Shown: in pieces, positions 1-9,900 of the stretch
Layout: each line of letters starts with the position of its first letter
Numbering within the stretch: position 1 is the stretch's first letter
Assembly: GCF_016592595.1 (NCBI RefSeq)
Contig: NZ_AP012977.1
Span: forward strand, 1,341,912-1,405,911
DNA length: 64,000 bases
Reading direction: 5' to 3'
Source of the DNA: Abyssogena phaseoliformis symbiont OG214
Lineage (GTDB): Bacteria; Pseudomonadota; Gammaproteobacteria; PS1; Pseudothioglobaceae
Made by a program: the position numbers and the translations under genes
The notes under the pieces: generated by a model
What the model was told of the DNA's origin: nothing
Seen by the model: only the letters and a program-made list of their open reading frames with translations
Databases searched by the model: none

Positions 1-551
1 GTACGTACGTTAAAACCAACAGCACCAGCAACACGATTCTCTTGTGCATCGTCCATTAACAAATGAGTAACCATAATACGGTTGTAAACTTTGTCAACCT
101 GCTTGGTTGCAGCTTCAGCAACGATAGGCTTATATGATTCACCATGAATCATAATCTGCCAACGACCTTCGCGCATATAAGCACCAATGTCTTCTCTCTT
201 AGGATCCTTCATCAATGGAAGACCCCACTCTTCGAACTTATGCACTGCAGAGTCAACATGGCGAGCCATATCAAACAGCAAGTCTTCACGGACTATACCC
301 ATTAAATCCATACGTGCATAACGCACGTGGTCTTCAGGGTTGTTTTCACCAAAACGAGTGCCCATATAACAGTTAATCGCGTATAAACCTTGAGCAACAG
401 CACCTGAACGATTAATGTTTGCTTTTTCTGCAATGATGATTTTTTTATTACGACCCCAATATCTAGCCTCATAAGCAGCACCTGTACCACCTAAACCAGC
501 ACCAACAACTAAAATATCAATGTTGCCTTCTACAATTGTTTTAATACCCAT
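1..551 (-). CDS. aprA: Adenylylsulfate (APS) reductase alpha subunit, N-terminal part
   Basis: FAD-containing catalytic subunit of APS reductase. In sulfur oxidisers it works in reverse, joining sulfite and AMP to give APS in the cytoplasm. About 183 N-terminal residues are visible and the gene runs off the left edge. The start is ATG at 549-551, whose last base is shared with the aprB stop (TAATG), indicating translational coupling. Near the N terminus an FAD-binding Rossmann motif reads GAGLGGTGAA, followed by RSGAVAQGLYAIN, typical of AprA. It lies at the end of the sat-aprM-aprB-aprA block. Identification is firm; the catalytic C-terminal half cannot be inspected here. Confidence 0.95.
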   Translation of the reverse strand, partial: MGIKTIVEGNIDILVVGAGLGGTGAAYEARYWGRNKKIIIAEKANINRSGAVAQGLYAINCYMGTRFGENNPEDHVRYARMDLMGIVREDLLFDMARHVDSAVHKFEEWGLPLMKDPKREDIGAYMREGRWQIMIHGESYKPIVAEAATKQVDKVYNRIMVTHLLMDDAQENRVAGAVGFNVR

Positions 552-1030
552 TAGTAGTACACTCCTTCTTTAAATTTCAAACCGTTAGATTCTAACGTGT
601 GAATATCGCCATCATCCATACGAATATATCTAGGTTCAAATGCTAATAACTGCGAGTTACGCATGTCGTCACTAGGCTCAGGCTCATTTCTGAAATCAGG
701 AATCTTGGTTCCCCATGGTTGAGTTGTAATTGGTGATAAGAAGTTCTTTACACGACCGTCACGGAATTTAACTCTCCATGCAATGGTGCCTTTCTCTTCG
801 TCACGAATAACGCGAACACTGTGTCCTAGTGGTGCAAAGTCTGCATAACCACGGACATCAATTGCCTGATTCGGGCATGCTTTAACACATGCATAACACT
901 CCCAGCACATGCTTGGTTCAATATTATAAGCACGACGATATTTATCATCAATGTGCATAATGTTAGATGGGCAGATATCTACACAATGTCCACAACCATC
1001 ACAACGAGTCATATATACAAAAGTTGGCAT
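551..1030 (-). CDS. aprB: Adenylylsulfate reductase beta subunit (ferredoxin-like)
   Basis: Iron-sulfur subunit that passes electrons between AprA and the membrane. The protein has 159 residues, the usual AprB length. Two [4Fe-4S] motifs are visible near the N terminus: CDGCGHCVDICP (about residues 10-21) and CWECYACVKACP (about 42-53). The C-terminal part is the AprB tail that wraps around AprA. It starts 32 nt after aprM and overlaps the aprA start by one base, so the three genes read as one unit. Confidence 0.96.
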   Translation of the reverse strand: MPTFVYMTRCDGCGHCVDICPSNIMHIDDKYRRAYNIEPSMCWECYACVKACPNQAIDVRGYADFAPLGHSVRVIRDEEKGTIAWRVKFRDGRVKNFLSPITTQPWGTKIPDFRNEPEPSDDMRNSQLLAFEPRYIRMDDGDIHTLESNGLKFKEGVYY

Positions 1031-1062
1031 ATTATTTTTTCCTCTCTTCTTATTTAATTAAT

Positions 1063-1932
1063 TTAGTAGTGCTTAGGTGCTTCACGCTTAATACCAAGGC
1101 CCATATTCATTGGTGCGTCTTTTAGAAGCTCCATTGAATATCTGTTTTGTTGCCACACATCGTCTCTTGTCTCGTGAGGCAAGTTCTCGTTTGTGCCATT
1201 AGCTTTGATAATGCGCTTATTATATGCAGCAGCAGGCTTAAAGAACATATGAGAAAATTTAGACCAATATACGCCGCCAAATAGGGATGCAGTCGCAAAA
1301 AGAACTAAGATAAACCACACGCCAGTACCGCCACCGTAGATGTTCCAACCTAGTGCAGTTACTGAAGTTGCCATTAATGACAAACTAAACATGTCTTTTT
1401 TAATAACAATTCTTGTCCATGAATAACCTTCCGCTTGGCTATCTACTTTGAAGCCAAACCAGTACCAAAATGTACCAATAAATAACATGATTGCGCTAAT
1501 ATTCCATACTTGTGCTAATATCTGAGTCTCTTGTGCACCAAAAATAATAATAGCAGTTGAGGCGTTAAAAAGAATGAAACCCCACATGGTTAGGATATGT
1601 ACCAATCTACGAAGTCCATTGCTAAATTCACCAGCTGTTGCAACATCTACTACAATCGTACTTGATAATATCTTTACTTTATCACCAGCGCTTAATACCT
1701 TAAGCCTGCCTTCTTCTTTGCCCAATGAACATGGTGCATCACCTGCGGCTAAATCTTTTTCAGCTTTTGCCGTTACATTAAAAAAGTAAGTTGCACTTTT
1801 CTTATGTAACAAATCTAGCGCTGTCATAACAACCACTAGGGCAATCATAGTGACTACATACATTTGCATGTCTGCGTATGAAATACCTTCTGCTAATAAA
1901 CTAGCAATTGGTGTTGAATTGATATCGATCAT
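1063..1932 (-). CDS. aprM: AprM, membrane protein associated with APS reductase
   Basis: Putative membrane anchor and electron acceptor for AprBA, replacing the QmoABC complex in many gammaproteobacterial sulfur oxidisers. The 289-residue protein has about five hydrophobic segments (near residues 25-45, 110-130, 135-160, 185-205 and 207-225). Conserved-looking histidines (RRLVHILTMWG) could bind haem, which is an inference. The order aprM-aprB-aprA is the known arrangement in this group. A sigma70-like promoter lies 126 nt upstream, so it can be transcribed separately from sat. The name rests on context and overall character. Confidence 0.85.
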   Translation of the reverse strand: MIDINSTPIASLLAEGISYADMQMYVVTMIALVVVMTALDLLHKKSATYFFNVTAKAEKDLAAGDAPCSLGKEEGRLKVLSAGDKVKILSSTIVVDVATAGEFSNGLRRLVHILTMWGFILFNASTAIIIFGAQETQILAQVWNISAIMLFIGTFWYWFGFKVDSQAEGYSWTRIVIKKDMFSLSLMATSVTALGWNIYGGGTGVWFILVLFATASLFGGVYWSKFSHMFFKPAAAYNKRIIKANGTNENLPHETRDDVWQQNRYSMELLKDAPMNMGLGIKREAPKHY

Positions 1933-2057
1933 TGGTTTTTTCTCCTTAAAGTTAAATCACTCTCATTCTAAATTTTGCCGATTCTTTTCCAATCAGCGTT
2001 CTTACCAGTCTTTTTTTTCGTCTTAACGTCCAATGACGTTTTGTCAAAATCCGACCT

Positions 2058-2086
2058 ATTATACTTATATAAAACTTTCGTTACAA
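2058..2086 (-). promoter_or_regulatory. Sigma70-type promoter for aprMBA
   Basis: On the minus strand, TTGTAA (2086-2081) and TATAAT (2063-2058) are separated by exactly 17 nt. The site sits in the 203-nt gap between sat and aprM, 126 nt upstream of the aprM start. The -10 box is a perfect consensus and the spacing is optimal. It would let aprMBA be expressed independently of sat. Confidence 0.65.
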
Positions 2087-2135
2087 TCAAAAAATCTTTA
2101 ATTTCTCAAGATGTCTTGATTATGGATATGGTTTA

Positions 2136-3344
2136 TTATTTTGCCGAGTGTCCACTCAACTTAATTTCTACTTTGTCTTCATCCTTAATACCTGCATAAT
2201 AGGCTTGTAAAACTTTGGCTACTTCAGGACGAGAAAAAGTCTCTGGCAAATCTTCACCATCAGAAAGCATCTTACGAACTTTAGTACCTGAAAGCAATAC
2301 ACGATCTTCTGCATTATGAGGACAAGTTTTCATTGAAGACATGCCGCCACATTTCTGACACCAGAATGTCCAGTCAATCTTTAGCGCTTTTGTCACCAAT
2401 GCGTCATCAGCAATCTCATCAAAAATGTTATGGGCATCAAATGGGCCGTAATAATCATCAACACCAGCATGGTCACGACCAACAATCAGGTGCGAACAAC
2501 CATAGTTTTGTCTGAATAATGCGTGTAATAATGCCTCACGAGGACCTGCATAACGCATGTCTAATGGATAGCCAGATTGTAGGATGGTATTGTCTACAAA
2601 ATAGTTTTCGATTAATACTGAAATTGCTTCTGAACGCACATCAGCAGGAATATCATCAACCTTAAGACCGCCTAATACTGAGTGAATCATAACGCCGTCA
2701 CAAATCTCCACTGCAATCTTAGCTAAGTATTCATGTGAACGGTGCATTGGATTGCGTGTTTGAAATGCTGCAACTGTCTTCCAACCTTTATCATCAAAAT
2801 AAGCACGAGTTTCCATTGGGGTCATATATAAATTACTATACTTTTCAGGAAAACCACCATCTGACAATACCTTGATAGAGCCAGCAAGATTGTATTTGCC
2901 TTGAGCCATTACCATGACAACCCCTGGATGCGCCATCTCAGTTGTTTTATAAACAATATTGCACTCATGAGTTTTATCAATTGAATACTTTTCACTGATA
3001 GCCATGATTGCAATAATTTCATCCGTCTCACCATTGACCAAAGCAACTTCATCGCCCTGATTAACATCTTCACTATCAGTAGATAGGGTAATAGGAATTG
3101 GCCAAAATAAGCCGCTTTCTATGGTCATATTATCACAAACACTTTGCCAATCTGCCTTGCCCATAAAGCCTTCTAACGGTGTGAAGCCGCCAATACCCAT
3201 CATAATGATGTCGCCTACTTCTCTTGAAGAACAGTTAACTTTTGGTAGTAATTTTGCTCTTTCTAACTCAGCTGCTAAAGCGCTACCTTCTAGTGCTAAT
3301 GGCTTTAATGTGTCACTGCCATGTGGTGGGACCAGTTTTGACAT
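2136..3344 (-). CDS. sat: ATP sulfurylase (sulfate adenylyltransferase), dissimilatory type
   Basis: Converts APS and pyrophosphate to ATP and sulfate, the final ATP-yielding step of sulfite oxidation after APS reductase. The 402-residue protein has the family motifs [13 protein letters not shown] (nucleotide binding), GRDHAG, and a zinc-like CQKCGG near residue 330. Length and motifs match the homo-oligomeric Sat of sulfur oxidisers, not CysDN. It is the first gene of the sat-aprM-aprB-aprA block. The upstream DNA holds palindromes and a long inverted repeat. Confidence 0.96.
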   Translation of the reverse strand: MSKLVPPHGSDTLKPLALEGSALAAELERAKLLPKVNCSSREVGDIIMMGIGGFTPLEGFMGKADWQSVCDNMTIESGLFWPIPITLSTDSEDVNQGDEVALVNGETDEIIAIMAISEKYSIDKTHECNIVYKTTEMAHPGVVMVMAQGKYNLAGSIKVLSDGGFPEKYSNLYMTPMETRAYFDDKGWKTVAAFQTRNPMHRSHEYLAKIAVEICDGVMIHSVLGGLKVDDIPADVRSEAISVLIENYFVDNTILQSGYPLDMRYAGPREALLHALFRQNYGCSHLIVGRDHAGVDDYYGPFDAHNIFDEIADDALVTKALKIDWTFWCQKCGGMSSMKTCPHNAEDRVLLSGTKVRKMLSDGEDLPETFSRPEVAKVLQAYYAGIKDEDKVEIKLSGHSAK

Positions 3345-3410
3345 ATTGCAATCCTATCTTAAATATAAAACCAAAAATTATACACACTGTCATTTTTACC
3401 TATATTACTC

Positions 3411-3447
3411 TATGGGGATATCCCCATATATCCCTATAGGTATATGG
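3411..3447. promoter_or_regulatory. Palindromes upstream of sat (possible operator)
   Basis: A perfect 16-bp palindrome, ATGGGGATATCCCCAT, lies at 3411-3426. It is followed by a second one with arms CCCATATA (3422-3429) and TATATGGG (3440-3447). They lie 67-103 nt upstream of the sat start, in otherwise AT-rich DNA, so the G/C blocks stand out. A protein-binding operator or a 5'-leader hairpin is possible. No regulator can be assigned from sequence alone. Confidence 0.4.
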
Positions 3448-3487
3448 GTTAAAAATATCTACGTAGAAGTAATGAAGGATAACCACA

Positions 3488-3656
3488 TTTAAGAGACCTT
3501 TACATGAATAGGGATGATAACAAAACACCATCTTTCATCAATTTTAAAACTTTTTAAAAACGCCCTTAACTCTGCTAGGAGTGGATTTAAAAAATTACAA
3601 AGTTAATAAAATCTGTCATTTTGTTATCATCCCTATTCATGTAAAGGTCTCTTAAA
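3488..3656. repeat. 38-bp perfect inverted repeat (MITE-like or rearrangement scar)
   Basis: Positions 3488-3525 and 3619-3656 are exact reverse complements over 38 bp, around a 93-bp AT-rich centre with no ORF. The right arm contains the lptA stop codon (3652-3654). No flanking direct repeat is obvious. Together with the palindromes it accounts for most of the 307-nt gap between lptA and sat. No transposase is present, so a small non-autonomous element or an inverted duplication is more likely than an insertion sequence. On the minus strand it would fold into a very stable hairpin at the lptA 3' end, but without a T run. Confidence 0.85.
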
Positions 3657-4137
3657 GTTTGATTTTAAATCGAACTCTTTGTGTACCATCTTTTAACATA
3701 CTGATGATTATCTTGTCATTCTTAATATCATAATCAAGTGTGCCACCACTAAAAGAATCAAACCCTTGTACTAGATGCGCCCTACCCTTAAGATGTACGA
3801 GTTCTTGTTCGATTAAATAAGTTATATTAAGTGCTCGCGCCTCTATAAAGCGAGACTGGTTTGGTTGATTTTGTTGGTAATGCGCAAGTTGTTTGTGGGT
3901 GCCTTTGGCAATAATTTTAATAACACTTTGTTGATTGCTAAATAATTGTATGATTTCAGCGTTTAAAATAAGAGAACCCTGAGCAATACTGGCCTTGCCT
4001 ATGTAAGTGCTTATATTTTTTCTCTCGTCAATCACAACCATATTAGCGCTAACTTCTATAGACTTAGAGCCGTCAATCACTAAAGCGATTGCACGACCAG
4101 ACAATATCAATAAACATATTAGAAGGGCTTTATTCAT
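3652..4137 (-). CDS. lptA: LPS transport periplasmic protein LptA (OstA-like)
   Basis: Periplasmic bridge protein that carries lipopolysaccharide from LptC to the outer-membrane LptD. It has 161 residues with a short signal peptide (MNKALLICLLILSGRAIA) and a beta-rich OstA/LptA domain with the usual pattern of TYIGKASIAQGSLILNA and HLKGRAHLVQ. It overlaps the lptC 3' end by 8 nt. The usual next gene, lptB, is absent; the inverted repeat and sat follow instead. Confidence 0.85.
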   Translation of the reverse strand: MNKALLICLLILSGRAIALVIDGSKSIEVSANMVVIDERKNISTYIGKASIAQGSLILNAEIIQLFSNQQSVIKIIAKGTHKQLAHYQQNQPNQSRFIEARALNITYLIEQELVHLKGRAHLVQGFDSFSGGTLDYDIKNDKIIISMLKDGTQRVRFKIKL

Positions 4138-5089
4138 AACGCCCTACCACACCACCCGTCAACTTAATTTTTTGCTCAGTTACATCATAATTCATGCCAA
4201 AAGCATGAATATCAGCAATGTTAGATTGGTAATGTATTTTCTCCTTAGTTCGGTACACTTCTAAACCATTAGACTGATCAATGGTTAGGTTTTTGGTATT
4301 AATCTCAGAGCCAGAATCTTGTACAATTTTCACCTTGCCTAATAGTTGTATCACTTGTTTTTGTCTATCCATATCAACACCACTGGCATAGATTTTATTT
4401 TTCTTGGTTAGATAAGTGGTTTTATTGTTTGAATAATAATACTTTTGACCTTTGGATTGATCGATGTACAAATCTTTGGTTAAAATTTGTTGCCCACTGT
4501 CTTGGTTAATTTTGGTATAACCTGTTAGTTTCATTGTATCATCCTTAGCATACATATGCATACCTTGGGCAATAATTTTGATATTTTCACCCAAATAAGT
4601 CACTGGTTTTTTACTTATCAGGTCACTGGTTTTAATACCGACTAATAACTCTTCTGTATTTATTTTATGACTAAGTCCATTGCTAGATTGAACACCCACT
4701 TCACCTTTAAATTTAATTTCACCGCTGTCGGTATAATGAGCGCGCTTAGAATTTAACACATAATCTTTAAGGCCTTTTTCATCATAAAATATTACTTCTG
4801 GTTCGATTAACAATGCTGGAGAATTTTTAAAACTAAAATAGCTTTTAGCTTTGACAAGATGTGACAATTGCGCTTTAGCATCAAATTCTTGCAAGGAAAA
4901 GTTATCAATTTTTTCAAGATAAGTCGCTTCTTTGGAAGTTGTTTGATTTTGTATTAATAGTGTTTGTTTTTTATCCTTTGGTGTGGAAAATGAAGACAAT
5001 AATAACACCATCAAAAACCATATAACACCAATAATCACTATAATGGAAATTGTACGTAATAAATTACGCCTTAATTGGAAACTAGCCAT
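4130..5089 (-). CDS. lptC: LptC family LPS export protein, enlarged by extra OstA-like repeats
   Basis: Inner-membrane-anchored protein that receives LPS from LptB2FG. One N-terminal membrane helix lies at about residues 14-34, followed by the LptC-like region. At 319 residues it is roughly 130 longer than the common length of about 190. The extra part is made of approximately 61-residue units starting near 168, 230 and 291. The first two share the pattern QDSG-x4-TK-x-L-x-IDQS, and the last is partial. The start ATG (5089-5087) overlaps that of thiE on the other strand. lptA follows with an 8-nt overlap. Confidence 0.8.
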   Translation of the reverse strand: MASFQLRRNLLRTISIIVIIGVIWFLMVLLLSSFSTPKDKKQTLLIQNQTTSKEATYLEKIDNFSLQEFDAKAQLSHLVKAKSYFSFKNSPALLIEPEVIFYDEKGLKDYVLNSKRAHYTDSGEIKFKGEVGVQSSNGLSHKINTEELLVGIKTSDLISKKPVTYLGENIKIIAQGMHMYAKDDTMKLTGYTKINQDSGQQILTKDLYIDQSKGQKYYYSNNKTTYLTKKNKIYASGVDMDRQKQVIQLLGKVKIVQDSGSEINTKNLTIDQSNGLEVYRTKEKIHYQSNIADIHAFGMNYDVTEQKIKLTGGVVGRYE

Positions 5090-5669
5090 GGTGTTTAATA
5101 GAAAAATATCAAATATTTATGCCATAACGCTCAACACTTCTCTTAATTATACTCTAATAAAACGGGTCATTATTGAACACCGGATTAGTATACTCCAATA
5201 TCGACGTAAAATTAACGACGACAATATTAAACTCAAAGAGGCATATGCATTACGTCTTTTGTGCTTAGAACACAACACTTTATTTATCATTAACGATGAC
5301 ATTAATCTGGCAGAGAAAGTCCATGCTGATGGAGTGCATTTAGGCAAGAATGATAGTTCAATACAACAAGCAAGGCAACAATTAGGCGATGCTACTATTA
5401 TTGGCGTGTCTTGCTATGATAATATCGATTTAGCACTTCAAGCTCAAAATCAAGGTGCTAATTATGTCGCTTTTGGTGCACTATTTGACTCCAACACCAA
5501 ACCTGACGCACCACATTGCCCACTTAGTTTGATCACAAAAGCCAAACAAATATTACACATACCCATTATTGGCATTGGTGGCATTGACTTTCATAACCAG
5601 CAGCAAGCGTTTGATGCTGGCTGTAATGCAGTCGCAATGATCAACACTTTGTTTAAAAGTCGCCACTAG
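5088..5669 (+). CDS. thiE: Thiamine phosphate synthase (ThiE family)
   Basis: Joins hydroxymethylpyrimidine pyrophosphate and the thiazole phosphate to give thiamine phosphate. From ATG 5088 the product has 193 residues with TIM-barrel ThiE motifs: LQYRRK (a variant of the usual QLR-K), FIINDD, DGVHLGKND, GVSCYD, YVAFGALF and IIGIGGID. A longer reading from 4983 is possible but would lie inside lptC on the other strand and adds no family sequence. GTG at 5091 is an alternative start. TenI-like function cannot be excluded. Confidence 0.75.
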   Translation: MVFNRKISNIYAITLNTSLNYTLIKRVIIEHRISILQYRRKINDDNIKLKEAYALRLLCLEHNTLFIINDDINLAEKVHADGVHLGKNDSSIQQARQQLGDATIIGVSCYDNIDLALQAQNQGANYVAFGALFDSNTKPDAPHCPLSLITKAKQILHIPIIGIGGIDFHNQQQAFDAGCNAVAMINTLFKSRH

Positions 5670-5829
5670 GCATTATCGCCTCTTTCGTATGTATCTAGGT
5701 TGGTGTACAATATCCGAACTTGAAGTTTGATTTAATATCACCAATTTAATTTTTTGTTGTCTCATCTCCTTAAATAGGCATTAAATTTAAACTTGGAACA
5801 ACTAAAACTAAACACAACTTAGGGTGTCT

Positions 5830-6855
5830 ATGTTTAAACTATTTAAACCAAAGAATCTTTCAATTGACTTGGGCACAGTTAACACGCTCATTTATCTAAA
5901 TAATGAGTTGGTTCTAAACAAGCCATCAGTCGTAGCAGTTCGTGATGACAGAGGCTCGCCAGAAACCAAAGTGATTGTTGTTGGCAGAAAAGCCAAAAAT
6001 ATGCTCGGCAGAACGCCTGATTCTATTCATGCCATTCGCCCAATGAAAGACGGTGTGATTGCTGATTTCACCATTACCAAAAAAAATGTTGCAGCATTTT
6101 ATTCATCAAGTATTAAACACTAAGATTTTCTCACCCAATCCTAATATTTTAATTTGTGTACCTTGTGGCGCTACTCAAGTAGAACGTCGCGCAATTAAAG
6201 AAAGCGCTGTTGAAAGCTGGTGCAAAAAATGTATTTTTGATTGAAGAGCCTATCGCAGCAGCGCTTGGTACTGGCATGGAAATTGAACAATCACCTGGAC
6301 ATATGGTCATTGATATTGGCAGTGGCGCAACCGAAGTTGCGATTATGTCTTTGAATGACATTGTTTATGCTGATTCATTACGCATTGCTGGCGATGCTTT
6401 TAATAACAGCCTTATTAAATATGTACGCCATAAGCACAAAGTCACCATCGGCGAAACAACAGCTGAAAAAATTAAAGAAGAAATTGGCTCAGCTTTTGAG
6501 CCTAACATACCCACAGAAAAGATTTATACAGGCCGTGATGTCACCTCAGGATTACCAGTCATGGCCAGTGCTCAAGTTTTATCGGCATTAAAAGAGCCCT
6601 TAAAAGCCATTATTAGCTCAACCAGAGGCGCATTAGAAAAAACTCCGCCAGAATTGTCTGCTGATATTGCAAAAAATGGTGTTATACATCACAGATGGCA
6701 GGGCTTTGCTAGAAAGGACTAGATAAACTCATTAAAGACCAAACTAATCTTAACGTACGATTGCACAAGAGCCATTAAATTGTGTTGCTCGTAGCGGCGC
6801 ACTTACACTAGATTTAATCGACAAACATAAGATGAATTTCTTATCAACTGAGTAG
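5830..6855 (+). pseudogene. mreB: Rod-shape protein MreB, frameshifted pseudogene
   Basis: MreB is the bacterial actin that organises cell-wall growth in rods. Nearly the whole length is present but in at least four reading-frame blocks. The N-terminal part opens with [12 protein letters not shown] (from 5830). A second block has [18 protein letters not shown] (about 6130-6210) and a third [20 protein letters not shown] to ALEKTPPELSADIA (6210-6680). The degraded end reads LDKLIKDQTNLNV and MNFLSTE before a stop at 6853-6855. The GTG at 5824 is an alternative start. mreC and mreD do not follow. Confidence 0.92.
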
Positions 6856-6917
6856 CACCTAAAAACTAAGAGGGTACTAAAAATGTGGTGATTGTCCTAT
6901 TTATGCAAAGATTTCAT

Positions 6918-9900
6918 CTAATCAATTTCAATCAATTCTTGCACTGCTGGACAATACAAAGCGCACTTTATTTCCATTGAATAACACGCTGATAAAACCA
7001 CTTTATAGGACAATAATTGTTTCGTATGTTTGGTTTTTTGACTTTGTATAAATTGTGCTATTGATTCATCATTCGTTTGTCTTGTGGTTTTAAAATCAAT
7101 AATCCACAAAATATCTTCATCAATAAATAATCGATCAATAATAACGCTACACTTGTCACTTATAAACTCTGCCTCAACTTGGGTTGATGTTCTTTGTTTG
7201 AACAACCAAGAAAAGTGTTTGTCTTGTTTCGTTAAATTAAGCATGTTGACAATAAAATCGATATGACTGTCAATGTCCATATTACCAACACCACACTCCA
7301 TTAGTCTTGCTCTTATACTTTGTTTTTCTGGTGAAAACAACCCGTCTTCATAATATTGATGCAACAAAGTGCCAAGCAAGCTTTTGTATTGCAAATCAAC
7401 ACTAAGCTGAAAGTCCATTTTTTCCTTACTTTCATCAGGCAAATTATCATATTCTAAGGGCTTAATATAACGTACCAACTCTGGCGCTTGAACGGGTTGT
7501 TGATTATCCTCAGTGGTTGATAGTTTGAGCTTGTCAAATTGATGCTGAAATATAGGTGCCAATAGTTTTAAAAAAGTATTGCTACTGGCTTGATTGCTTT
7601 TATTTAGCGTTCCTAATAAATGAATTTCAAACTTAGCACGTGTCATTGCCACGTACAATAAACGCATCGTTTCAAACTTATTTTGTTGTAATGCAATATG
7701 CTTTAAATAGGTGTAAGTATGGCTGTCATCTAGTTGTGTATAAGACCTTATCGGTGCCAATAATAACGACTGATTGCTAAATTCTTGCAAGTGAATGATG
7801 GGTGGTTTGTTATTTTGTGGCGCTTTACCCAGCCCAGGAATAATAACCAATTCAAACTCCAAACCTTTAGCTTCATGGATGGTCATTAGCTTAATTCGTG
7901 CATTTACACTGGGCGCATACAACTCACCTAACATTTGATTAATGGTTTCAATATCAAGTTGTTGCGCAGACTCACAATCATGAATAATTTGCAAAAACTG
8001 AGCTTTAATCATAGATTGTTTAACGGATAAGGAATCCTGCGGTGCTAACTGGTTAATCGCAAATTCAAGCACCTTTGTGAAACTAAATCTAGATTGTTGA
8101 TTAACAATATCACGTAAAACATGAGCAAAATTTCGCACACGCAATTGTCCGTTCTCGCTCAAATCTTGTAAAACTTGCTCATCTTGAATTAAATCAAAAA
8201 TAACACACCCATCCTGTTGTGACAATACAAGCAGATCTTCTAACAACAATCCACACCAAGGCGCTCTTAAAATAGCTAACCAGGCAAGTTTATCAGCCAG
8301 ATGTTTAAGCGCTCGAGTCAGACTAAGCAAATCACGGGTAAATAAATCCTCCTTTAATGGGGATGTTCTTAATGCCTCAAATTGAATATTGGCACGCTTC
8401 AAAACGGGCACAATATTACCTAGGTGCGAACGGTTTCTAACTAAAATAGCAATCTCTTTTGTTGGGTTGCTTTGGATAATTTCAAGCACTTTTTGTGCCT
8501 CAAAATCATAACACTTGTGTGCAAATGGATAAAAGTTAATGGCATTTTCACCTTTATCAATAGAATTGGCCTGTGAATGTTCATACTTAATTGCACCCTT
8601 AAAGGCATCTTCCTGCTGAGGAAATATCTTTGAAAATATTTTATTATTACCTTCAACCACAGATTTAGAGGAGCGAAAATTAGTACTCAGTTGTAAAAAT
8701 TCAGGCTTAATATTGGCAATGCCTTGCGTCCGAACCTGTAAAAACAAGCCCACCTGAGATTGCCGAAATAAGTAAATAGACTGCATGGGGTCGCCCACTA
8801 AAAACAGTGTTTTACCATCGCCTACTTGCCAATTAACAATCAACTTTTCTAATAAAGAAAACTGCGTAGCTGAGGTGTCTTGAAACTCATCAATCAAAAT
8901 ATGCTGGACTTTGTTGTCCAAGAATAGTGCAATATCACTGACTTGATGCTCATCTAAAGCCTGATCTGCATCCAAGGCAACCTGAATAAAATCATGCGTT
9001 TGATTAACATCAAACAAAACATTTAATTGAGCAACAGCCAACTTTAATACTTGTGCAATGTCTTGGAGGGCATTAATTTGATTGGTTGAAAAATCAACAT
9101 CGGGCAAGTTAAATGTCTCAAATAACAAATCTTTAAAATTATCTTTACCTTGAAAATGGTTTAAAAATTTAATAAACTCGTCTTTTTGTGCTTTCACTTC
9201 AGCTGGAAATCCATTGTTCGTATTAACACTTTTACGCCACTTATTGTTTTTTTTGCTTTTACCATCAAGCAATAGGTCTGCTATATTTGCCCATACATCT
9301 AAGCACCCAATACTTGTATTTGGCAGTGCCTGTATTTGCGAAAATTTAGATTGAATATTATATTTTAATAAGTCAAAAAAAGCACCATCAAGGTGGTGCT
9401 TAGCCTCATTTTTTAACAACTGTAGGTGCTGTGTAATCACCCTTTCAGAACTCAACCGCAAGGTTTTAATATTAAGCGCGCCATGCTGGTACAACTTCAA
9501 AAGCCACTGATCACGCTTAGCCAGCATATCCGTAATCAAACGATAAAACTTATTAACATTATTATCCAAATATAACAGCACCGACTCAATGCTATTTTGA
9601 TATTCAGGCTCATCAATTGCCAATAATGTTTGCTTCGCAGCTTGAAGATAAACATCATTTCTTGCCCAGTTTTGCGCTATGATTTGCTTGGGTACTAGTT
9701 GATTCTTACTTGGATAACGACTGATAATCAAACTTGACAGACCATCAATCGTTGAGATTTTAAACCGCTCAGGCGTGTTTAATAATTGCCAATCAAGTAT
9801 CTTGGATTTTTCTAATACTTTAAGAGCCAAGTCATAAGTAATTTGCTTATGTAACTCTTTTGGTCGATTGCCTTGGACTAATTTTAGAGACTCAATCACC

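Noticed and set aside
4983..5087. N-terminal extension of thiE
   Set aside because: The extra 35 codons lie over the lptC membrane helix on the other strand and have no ThiE similarity; ATG 5088 starts close to the first family strand.
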